Of a stretch of DNA of 11,336 bases, positions 1-7,598 are shown piece after piece (position 1 is the first letter of the stretch; each line of letters opens with the position of its first letter). A program made the position numbers and the translations under genes. Under the pieces are notes generated by a model, which was not told where the DNA came from, made no database searches, and worked only from the letters and a program-made list of their open reading frames with translations. Source of the DNA: Gracilaria caudata (taxonomy: Eukaryota > Rhodophyta > Florideophyceae > Gracilariales > Gracilariaceae); NCBI GenBank assembly GCA_030374735.1, contig JASCIV010000846.1, forward strand, positions 1-11,336. Direction: 5' to 3'.

Positions 1-259
1 AAGAGTGGCTGCAAAACTCCCTGGCAGCCCAATGGTATCCCTCTCTGCTGCATACCGAAAGCACCTGCTAATATTGGCGTTGAAGACTGTCCCTTTTCGT
101 CAGGTTTAAGTGGCGGAATGGGTTATTGGCGTCATCATCCATATGTCCTGATGAATATGATGGTGCAGCGCTTGAAGTCTCTTCTTCTTCACGCATCCGC
201 CGATATTGTGAGAGGTCAAGCGGGTCACGGATTTTGGGAATGATTGGAGGCGTTTCATT

Positions 260-372
260 CTGAGCGTTTCGTGAATCGCACGAGTGCAAAAAACAGAAGC
301 TTTTGTTAGAAACGGTTCTGTGACGCATAGAAAGAGAACAGAATGGAGATTCGAACAAATCAAATCACATAC
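260..372 (-). other. Intron in the kinase pseudogene
   Basis: On the minus strand the donor is CGG|gtatgt and the acceptor cgctcag|AAT, 113 nt in all, phase 0. It joins FNFALIR to NETPPIIP, the expected passage from the kinase domain end into the AGC C-terminal tail. Confidence 0.75.
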
Positions 373-781
373 CCGTATTAGCGCAAAGTTGAAGTCTTTA
401 AACCATCGACTCTTCTTGATCTCACTAGCACCTTCTTGTGGGCCCAAACATTTATCCGCGTCTCGTCGAAGGAGCTTCTTGACCAGTTGTTTGCAGTCAT
501 TGCTTACGTTGATATCGTCGGGGAATTTTACGTTCTCATTCACAATGTTCTTAAATGTTTCATCGGTGTAGCTGCCTTTGAATGGAGTCGTACCCGTAAG
601 CATTTCGTAGATAGAATACCCAGAGTCCACCAATCGACAGCAGAGCTTTGGCTAACTCCATTGACCACTTCAAGCGCTATGTACTCTTCTGTTCCAACAA
701 AAGAACTGGTTTGATAGGGAAGCACCGGTTCTGAGTTGACGATTTCAAAGTTGTTGAGTGAGGAATTTGTTCTTTCTGTGT

Positions 782-1043
782 CTAAGGAAAGACAGAGGGG
801 CAGTGAAGAAATTTGGGAAGAGGAACACAACGAACACACAAAAAGCAAGTTATTGGCATGCATAATCGAGAGGCACAGGGACCGCATGCGTAAGGTGTTG
901 GACCTCGTCACGATCACTCAGAAGGTAGCACAAACAAAATGCATTGCTGTGAACATCTGCTCCGTGATAGAAATGATGAAGCGTTATGGGCGTCTTGTGC
1001 GCGAAGAAGCATGGTACGCAGCGTAGCGACTAAGTGGCTAAAC
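782..1043 (-). other. Probable intron in the kinase pseudogene
   Basis: The acceptor is clear: a pyrimidine-rich tract followed by ctttccttag before ACACAGAAAG. The donor is a weaker choice, gatgtcag|gtttag. It was picked because it leaves phase 1, which fits the reading frame of the next exon (TERTNSSLNNFEIVN). A different donor nearby is possible. Confidence 0.45.
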
Positions 1044-1377
1044 CTGACATCAGCAGACAACTTAACGAAGACTGGCGGATTTTGTCTTGGAATGACAGTC
1101 GGGTCTTGAAAACGCGTGTTGGAACGGCGTGCGCCTGCTTCGAAAGGTCGAAATCGGTTAGCGCTATATGACCGTTCTCTCGCATAAGGATGTTCTCTGG
1201 TTTGAGGCCCCTATAGATAAAGCCCATGTGATGTAGGTACTCAAGGGCAAGAATGTCCTCCGCTGCATAGAAACGCACGGCATCCTCCTTGAGGCGGCGC
1301 TTGAGTTGGCGTTCTAGCATGCGGAAGAATTCAGCACCCGCGCAGTAGTCTATGACGAAGCAGAGGCGGTCGGGGGT

Positions 1378-1505
1378 CTGAAAGGAAGCTGACTCAGCCT
1401 ATTCAAATAAGAATTGTTCCGTTGGTTTTGTGGAACTCAAATGATCGCATGTCCTGATCAGAACTCTAAAGCTCGATGAAACAGCAGACTACAAGCTGTA
1501 CTTAC
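1378..1505 (-). other. Intron in the kinase pseudogene
   Basis: The donor is aaaacc|gtaagt and the acceptor ttcctttcag|ACCCCC, giving 128 nt. The downstream exon starts exactly at TPDRLCFV, which follows the end of the N-lobe in this kinase family. Confidence 0.65.
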
Positions 1506-1689
1506 GGTTTTGTACCGGAAGTTGGCGATCGTTGCACACTCTCATTCTGTTAAGTCGTCACGAGAACTTAGTCTCATTCAATCCATCGTTTTGGTCTTGT
1601 TGCCTTTCATTCCATGCCTCGCAGTAAGACAAGTACGGCTTCATGTCCAGTATGACAACTTGATCAAGTTGGTTTGGATCACCTTCAAA

Positions 1690-2475
1690 TTATATAGGGT
1701 CAATAGTCAAGAGCCCACGCCTAACATCGCAAGCGCGCAAGCGCACCAAACACAAACAAACATCATTATCATTACATGAAGCATGAAAACGCAGGTCTGT
1801 TGAAGCCAGCAACAAAAAGCCACAGTTTTGAGAAGCCGCCAACACCTTACAATGCGTTGCAAAGCGCTTTCTCAACAACAATCTCACGGTCATGTCGAAA
1901 TCGCGCAATAGGGTGCATGGCATGCGCCCAACTCTTCGCAATTCTCGTTGCGCGTCACGAAGGTTCACATTACCAATGCGAGGAAATTTTCCCTTCCAGT
2001 CGTTTAATTTGCTTTGGGGCACAGAGATCTGTCGCATTATTGTGGCACGCCTTGCGCTGAGCTCCCTGAGTTGACTGTGAAAATGATCCAGTTTGGCCTC
2101 CACGCCTTTGGGGAAAAAGCTTTCTTCGCCGTGAGCAAGTGTTTCGTTGAGTTCCCGTTTAAGCTCTGCTCTGGTCTTCAGCACAGGCGACTCCGAGCCG
2201 ACGCAGTCGCGAGCATAGCGTGCCAGAATGTGCTGCGATGCATTGAGTGTCCCTACTATACCTTCGTATCTACAAGACTGCCTCTGCGACGCAGGGCCTG
2301 CGTGTCGCCGTTGGCACTGCGCAGCGCACTGTGGCGTCGCGCTTCGTTTCGGTTGACGGGTGCCACGATGTGGAAAGATATGTGTGTCATGCTTTGAAAT
2401 CATGGGCGGCACGCGCCACCGGCTCACGCGCCGTTGATTCGTCAGCGCGGTGCGTTTTGATATCACAAGCACCAT
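1690..2475 (-). CDS. Unrecognised 261-codon open frame, possibly the 5' part of the kinase gene
   Basis: The frame opens with an ATG at 2475 and ends with TAA at 1690-1692. I recognise no family. The middle (about residues 95-190) is rich in charged residues and Leu, with segments such as RAELKRELNETL and HSQLRELSARRATIM that look helical and possibly coiled. The first 90 residues are Arg/Gln-rich and low in complexity. A good intron candidate lies at 1797-1850 (donor gtaagg, acceptor cttcaacag, 54 nt, a multiple of three, so the frame continues across it). The codon after the TAA continues in the same frame into the kinase Gly-loop remnant (FEGD...), so this may be the kinase's N-terminal region cut off by a nonsense change. 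It could also be an independent small gene or chance. No ORF on the opposite strand is more convincing. Confidence 0.3.
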   Translation of the reverse strand: MVLVISKRTALTNQRRVSRWRVPPMISKHDTHIFPHRGTRQPKRSATPQCAAQCQRRHAGPASQRQSCRYEGIVGTLNASQHILARYARDCVGSESPVLKTRAELKRELNETLAHGEESFFPKGVEAKLDHFHSQLRELSARRATIMRQISVPQSKLNDWKGKFPRIGNVNLRDAQRELRRVGRMPCTLLRDFDMTVRLLLRKRFATHCKVLAASQNCGFLLLASTDLRFHASCNDNDVCLCLVRLRACDVRRGLLTIDPI

Positions 2476-2744
2476 GCTCGCAGGTGACTGCGCATCTCGC
2501 TAAATCCCGCACCATTCTGTCGGTCTTTGTCTACCCCTCAGTCGCAGAAGCGACCGCCCCTCCGATGTCATGCTTACCTTTCGAGACTTCCACCTCCCAA
2601 GACGGCACTCTGACTCCGTTCTCTGACCCATCGTCACCAGCATCCTACTAATCAGCTGCCCTACCCTCCTTTCCTCGCCGTCAACTCCGCCGTCATGGCG
2701 CATCTGCCCTCTAAGCCTCTCCTTGTCGTCGCCGTTCTGTCGCC

Positions 2745-4881
2745 ATGGATGTTGGCTTTCGCAATCTTTCGTCTGTTCTCCTTCAACGGGCATGGGACCT
2801 CCTTTCTCGCCCCGAGATCATTTTGCACGGCCACAACTCCCCTACTCGCAAGATTGATTGGTCCGTGCAACTGCAGGTTACATGGGCTGTGTAAACTGCC
2901 TCGCCCTGGAAGAAGAGGGTAGGTTTCTTCTGTCTTGGTCAGATGACTGCACTCTCCGGATCTGGTCCATCGAAGACCATAATCTTGTCCTTCTCAAAGG
3001 AATAGTCATTACAGGACATGTCAATAACATTTTCGGTGTCGCCTTCATGCCAAACACCGGAAACTCGCTTGTAGCATCTGCCGGGTTGGATCAACAAGTC
3101 CATCTTACCAACGTTGAGACTTCAAAGAGCCTTAGATGGATTTGTCACACAGATTCCGTCAAAATTGTTGCGCCGTTGGACGCAAACGTTTTCATCACTG
3201 CATCAAAGGATAGAACCTCACGTTTGTTCGATGCTCGTATTCCTCCTACTGCCCATCAGTCCCATTCTTCCATCATCGTCGTCAATATACCGTGCACAAA
3301 TCCATTTTCGAACGGCACCAACTCCGCCATACCGTCACCAACTTTCCCCAACCATATCCTGGTGTCTTCTGGTGAACCGTACGTACGGATATTCGACCTG
3401 CGTTTCAACACGAGTAATCGCCTTAATTCCCCGCGAATCTTGCAGCCAAGTCTCGCGCTAGCTGTATCGAGTCCTATTGCCCCTCTCACCTGTACGAACT
3501 AGCTCCTGAGCGTTGTTCCCCAACTGACCTCATGCACCCAGCCTACGTTACATTCGCAACCTTTTCAACAGACGCAAAACAAATAGTTGCATCGTACTAC
3601 ATGGATGCAGTCCATGTTTTCCATCGCCGTCAACAATCACCATCGGTGCCATACTCTTCAGGCTTTAGGTTCAAATCTGAAAGGAAGCATGTGGTGTGGT
3701 TACTAATACAAGAGGCAGCTGATGAGCTCTTAAATGGTTCTGTTGCTTGTGCGAAAACCGCGATAGCGATAGCGAATCGCGTTCTCGAATTGGAACCCCG
3801 AAATGTACTTGCGTTACTCTATAAAGCCGAGAGCTTGCTTTTGCGTGAAAATTATAGTGACTTTCGAGAAGCATTTGAAACCCTTCAACTCTTAATCAAT
3901 CTCATTAGGGAACGGCCTCACCGTATCACTGCTCTGTGGGGATCCGATGGCCCAATGTGCCCACCCTGTTACCCAGAATCCGTAGGCTCTTGGGAACGGA
4001 AAGCTCAGATATGGTTAATGATCTTCGAGTTCCAACAAATACGAGCAATGTATAGGATGATACCATACTCTCCAGTCGGAGTTTGGCAATCAGGCGAAAA
4101 TGGATTAGTTACAAGAAGGCGCTTCGAACACCTAAGAGAGCTCTGCAGTGAGCTAATGGAAAGAAGGTGGAAACTGTTTAGCAAACGACCACAGACTAAT
4201 GGTCAGTCTACTAACTCTCCAGGATCTATGTATGATTCTTCTCTCCTCAGAGATGACATTTATAGAGAAGCTCTGGGCACTGAAGAAGAAGCATCTCGTC
4301 TTTACGGCACAGAGTATTCACGACTGCGGAAACAAGTCTTGGTTCGTCTTGTAGAGAAACTTGCTTCTTCAAAGCTAAACATGCTTCTCTTTGCGTTTGA
4401 CGAGAAAATTGCGGACCTCAAACCCCAAAGCCCGAACAACAGTCGCTTGGCATCTGCGAAGGAGTACTGGATTAGAGTGATGAATCAAGACCACATCCCC
4501 CACCATTTTGCGAGAGAGCTGAAGGCATTGGAAGCTGAGGAAAAAAGACTACTGGCGGGATCGGATTCGGAGGCGTTATGGGGCTTGCGACCTCGAAAAG
4601 ATATACCTTGCAAGAGGTATCATGGACACCAAAGCGAAAAGACTGATATAAAAGAGGCTCGATTCTACGGTGCTGACAATCAAGTGGTTTTGTCGGGGTC
4701 GGACGACGGTTTTGTTTATATGTGGTCCACGAGGACCTGTGAACTGCTAACCAGAGTTTCAGCCGACGATCAAATTGTTAACTGTGTTCTGCCGCATCCC
4801 TATCGATCGATGGTGCTTGTATCAGGAATAGATAACACGATTAAGGTATTAACTCCAGATTTATCAGGTAGTGAGGAATAA
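2745..4881 (+). CDS. WDTC1: WDTC1/DCAF9-like WD40-TPR-WD40 protein, frame interrupted
   Basis: Probable substrate receptor of CUL4-DDB1 ubiquitin ligases, by homology to animal WDTC1 and plant ASG2. The ATG at 2745 has a strong context (gccATGG) and starts MDVGFRNLSSVLLQRAWDLL, leading to RKIDWSVQLQ. The frame then shifts by one base near 2873 into GYMGCVNCL and SWSDDCTLRIWS. Further WD blades follow: GHVNNIFGVAF, SASKDRTSRLFDAR and SSGEPYVRIFDLR. The FDAR and FDLR ends match the DDB1-contact WDxR motifs. The frame changes again between 3413 and 3446, giving YCPSHLYELAP and YVTFATFSTDAKQ. A TPR-like region lies near 3700-3900 (LELEPRNVLALLYKAESLL). The C-terminal blades are CKRYHGHQSEKTDIKEA, VVLSGSDDGFVYMW and DQIVNCVLPHP, ending at TAA 4879. 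Total is about 700 residues, close to animal WDTC1. Oddities: GH reads GY in the first blade, SGSDD reads SWSDD, and the last blade lacks its usual Trp (IKVL). The family call is firm. Whether the gene is intact, mis-sequenced or decaying is open. Confidence 0.8.
3414..3445 (+). other. Candidate 32-nt mini-intron in the WDTC1-like gene
   Basis: The segment starts with gtaatc, ends with cttgcag and contains ccttaat, a match to the branch-point pattern YNYURAY. Removing it joins FDLRFNT to TKSRASCIESYCPSHLYE and restores the frame exactly. It is much shorter than the other introns seen here (about 90-260 nt), so a one-base deletion somewhere in 3413-3475 is an equally good explanation. Confidence 0.35.
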
Positions 4882-5354
4882 GGTGGAGACGGGATTCAAT
4901 TCAAGAGCCATTCGACGGAGAACAAAAGGATGAGCCGAAACCTCGAATGTGAATGCTAGACAGCAAGGATGTGGTTGTAAACGTAGCTAGTAGACAGTAG
5001 AAGAGACTATGATCAAATCATGAGGTTGTTGGCTGCGCTTTTCTTTATAAGAACAGTACGGTCACAATGCTTTAACCATAGATGCATTTCTTCTCGTGCC
5101 ATGCCTCTTCCTTTTTGATGTTTGTCAGAAGACTAATGATCTGAGTACAGGGGTTGCGGAACGAGAATTGAACAACAGACACGAATGCCTTTGGCTTTCG
5201 ATCAGTCTGCCTCCCGTGTTATGACCAGAAAAAGCGGTGCTGCTTCCCTTCATCGTCAGGATTTGTGCATTCGTCATGCTTCCCTCATAAGAGACTGTTC
5301 GAGGAGTTACACAACATCTACCTGATTTGCAATGTCATACTCCTCTGTTGTAAC
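4882..5354. other. Convergent intergenic region, WDTC1-like / CCT7
   Basis: 473 bp between two stop codons that face each other, so it should hold both 3' UTRs and polyadenylation signals. I see no open frame with family features, no tRNA-like fold and no clear AATAAA. A tgtaaac at about 4976 is a possible but weak polyadenylation element for the plus-strand gene. Confidence 0.5.
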
Positions 5355-7162
5355 TCAGTGTCCTCCGCGTCCTTTGAATTTTCGAACCCCCCGACCAGCA
5401 CCAGCCATCATTCCGCCCATGCCACCAACGGGACCACGTCCTCCTGCAGGAGTTGACTGCGCAGACTCACTTTGTGGATTCTGGACAGTTTCATCCACTG
5501 AAAGAATCATACATGCAGCTTCAGTGGCAGCGCTGATGGCATTAATCTTAACCAGAGCCGGTTCCCACACAAAGGACTCCCATGTGTTGCAGATTCCTGC
5601 TTCTTCTATGTCGACACCATACCATTTACCGTCTTCTCCCGTTGCATGCTTCGCTCTAAGTTTGTTAAGAATATCAGTGGAGTCAAATCCCGCGTTGTCA
5701 CTGAGAGTTCTTGGAATTACTTCGAGTGCCTTGGCGAAGGCAAGAATCAAGAGCTGTTCCTTACCATGCACCTTTAGCGAATAGTCTCGTAAGTAGCGAC
5801 TGAGCTCCATTTCGATAGCCCCTCCCCCTGCAACTGCAGTTGAATGCTTGATCGTCCTACGAGCAATCATAATTGAATCATGGAGAGATCGTTCTGTCTC
5901 TGCCATGAACTGCTCTGAACCACCCCTAACAATAATGGTAGCAGTTTTTGTTTTCGGACATCCCGTAAACATGTTGTATCGCTCGTTCCCAATTTGGACC
6001 TCCTCGAACAGCTCACAGCTGCCAAGAATTGTGTCGTAGTCTGACTCCGACACGCTGTTCATGGTGGTTTGAACCACCCCGCCAACAGCCCTTGTAACAC
6101 GATGCAGATCCGCCTCAGAAACTCGTCCAGCACAGAAAATATCTCTGTCTGCAAAGTATTGTGTGGCAAGGTCTCCGATTGCCAAGCGAGACAGCACTAC
6201 TTTCGCCCCAGTTTTGACAATCTTGTCTAACTTTTCATAGATTATGTCCCACTCGGCGTCTACAATGGCTTGGTACTCTTTCGTTGAGTCCACTCTTACT
6301 TCAGCGTTTTCCTTTTCAGCCTTTAGCTCCAGCTCGATGTTTAAACTTATAACCTTGGGATTCAAAAATTTCTTCGGCTGTTGCTCGAAACCCGCGTACG
6401 AAAACGTTTTCTTGAACGCTACGCCCTTGACAAGCATTGAGTCCGTTGCTGATCCACCCTGAACCTTCTTAATACCAATCATAGACAAATCAAGATCCTC
6501 GTCAAGTGAGAGAACAGCATCGGTTACAATGCTGGAGAAGAACTCCTTGTGGTGGGCAATCAACTTCGAGTTTAGCGAAGTAGCTGCACATCTCTGTAGC
6601 AGCAGTCTTGTTTCTTTGGCATCCTTCCCATGAATATCAATAGCAAGCTCTCGAACTCGCTCTACTGCGAGCATAGCTGCCTTTCTGTACGCTCGGATTA
6701 TAGTACGGGGATGAAGACCGTCTTGTACATAATCCTTGCAGTTCTTGAGCATTTCCCCGGCCAAAAGTGTAACCGAAGTTGTACCGTCCCCGACTTCAGC
6801 ATCTTGCGACTTCGCTATATCAACCAGAGTACGCGCCGCCGGGTGAGTGATGTCCAACAGTTTGAGGATGGTGGCACCGTCATTGGATATGGTTACTTTT
6901 CCTTGTCCTTCGTTGATTAGCTTATCCATCCCCCTCGGCCCCAAAGTTGTTCGTAATATATCCACCACAGCGAGACAGGCATTGATATTTGAGACTGGGG
7001 ACACAGGTTAGTAAGTCGATTCCTTTCTCCTCGACTCCAAATTCTCAGCGGCTTTTGATATGCAATGAACGAAAGCTTAAACGTACCAAGTTGGCCAAGA
7101 CCCTGACTTGTATCTGTTCCTTCTTTAAGAAACACGATCTGGGGAGCGAGAAACTGGCTCAT
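5355..7162 (-). CDS. CCT7: CCT7, eta subunit of the cytosolic chaperonin TRiC/CCT
   Basis: One of eight different subunits of the ATP-driven double ring that folds actin, tubulin and many WD40 proteins in the cytosol. Exon 1 (7162-7087) encodes MSQFLAPQIVFLKEGTDTSQ plus a few residues, matching the CCT7 N-terminus. Exon 2 (6994-5355) continues with SNINACLAVVDILRTTLGPRG. The joined protein is 571 residues, slightly longer than animal CCT7. Group II chaperonin motifs are all present: TLGPRGMDKLI (about 42-52), ISNDGATIL, GDGTTSV for nucleotide binding (about 89-96), VAGGGAIEMELSRYLRDYS (about 412-430) and NAGFDSTDILNKLRA. The eta-type run KWYGVDIEEAGI and VWEPALVKINAI give the paralogue. The tail after NPQSESAQ is Gly/Arg/Met-rich and closes with FKGRGGH, plant-like. 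No damage seen. The gene faces ORC3 head to head and meets the WDTC1-like gene tail to tail. Confidence 0.96.
6995..7086 (-). other. CCT7 intron 1
   Basis: Donor caacttg|gtacgt and acceptor tgtccccag|TCTC, 92 nt, phase 1. Splicing gives GQLVSNINAC, which is the expected continuous CCT7 sequence. Without it, the exon 1 frame runs into unrelated residues and stops. Confidence 0.92.
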
Positions 7163-7598
7163 ATTCCACCGCTGATTCTTGCAGTTTTAAGACGGGTTCC
7201 TGTTTCAGATCTGATGCTCGTGCAGCTATCTCGATCAGTGTGAAATAGAGACGCCCTCTTCCGTCCCGATCGAAAAAGTTCACCTAGTACAGAGTACTTG
7301 ATCCGCAATGAACCAAATAAATAATCGCCAAATCGTTCTCCTACAAAGGGTAGAGTTGCTTTGGTTCTGTGCAGCCGTGCAAAGACTTGCTACGACAAAA
7401 AGCAAGCTTTATGCTTTCGGTCGTCCTTATTCCTCGGAACAGAAGTGCCCTCTCTTTCTTCGTCGGTCGAGTCCGCTTTCATAGAGTGCTTGCAATCCCA
7501 CCACTTTGTCAAGTTGAGAGACTGGTGAGCCCTCAATTAGATTTCCTTCAATTCTCGCAAATTGTGAATTCGCGACTTTCAGCCATAAAACGAGAAAG
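7163..7598. promoter_or_regulatory. Shared upstream region of CCT7 and ORC3
   Basis: 436 bp lie between the two divergent start codons, so both core promoters and 5' leaders must be here or inside the genes. No canonical TATA box in a convincing place, and no heat-shock element (GAAnnTTC) that would couple CCT7 to stress. An A/T-rich stretch (aaccaaataaataatc, about 7312-7327) lies near the middle. An ATG at 7411 opens a long overlapping frame across the ORC3 start, so the ORC3 transcript probably begins after it. Confidence 0.5.
7555..7575. repeat. Imperfect inverted repeat in the ORC3 leader
   Basis: tcgcaaatt, then gtg, then aattcgcga: nine-base arms with one mismatch and a three-base centre, ending 24 bp before the ORC3 ATG. 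It could be a dimeric protein site or a small hairpin in the leader. The CGCGA arm resembles but does not match an E2F site. Confidence 0.4.

Larger units (their letters stand above)
68..1690 (-). pseudogene. Decayed AGC-family protein kinase (phototropin/Nrc-2-like), with introns
   Basis: Fragments line up in kinase order. A Gly-rich-loop remnant (EGD...QVVILDMKP, about 1630-1687) and an alphaC-like piece (NKTKTMD, LTE-stop-ECATIA) come first. An exon from 1377 down to about 1044 holds TPDRLCFVIDYCAGAEFF, AVRFYAAEDILALEYLHHMG, YRGLKPENIL and LTDFDLSKQ. An exon 781-373 holds TSSFVGTEEYIALEVVNG, VDWWTLGI, YEMLTGTTPFKG, VKKLLRRD and WFKDFNFALIR. An exon 259-68 holds NETPPIIPKIRDPLDLSQY and the tail to a TAA stop. 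DFDLSK and the tail type point to the phototropin/fungal Nrc-2 branch of AGC kinases; DFD is normal there. Damage: the catalytic Asp of YRDLKPEN is Gly, APE reads ALE, the usual GGE reads GAE, a helix hydrophobic reads Asp, one base is missing near 615 between VDWWTLGI and YEMLTG, and the N-lobe has several stops and a frame change. I infer an inactive pseudogene. Sequencing error could explain the frameshift alone but hardly all of these together. Confidence 0.8.

Noticed and set aside
1170..1190. DFD in place of DFG in the kinase, as a sign of decay
   Set aside because: DFD followed by LS is the normal form in phototropin-type and fungal Nrc-2-type AGC kinases, so it is a family mark and not damage.
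2014..2651. Overlapping plus-strand open frames before the WDTC1-like gene
   Set aside because: Low-complexity Arg/Ser/Ala translations with no recognisable domain, and no frame connection to the WD40 gene start at 2745.
2695..2922. Plus-strand frame starting ATG at 2695 with a hydrophobic stretch, as a membrane or secreted protein
   Set aside because: It overlaps the first exon of the WDTC1-like gene in another frame; the ATG at 2745 gives residues that join meaningfully to the WD40 domain.
5332..5784. 150-codon open frame on the plus strand
   Set aside because: It is antisense to the CCT7 3' coding end; its Pro-rich start is only the complement of the Gly-rich CCT7 tail.
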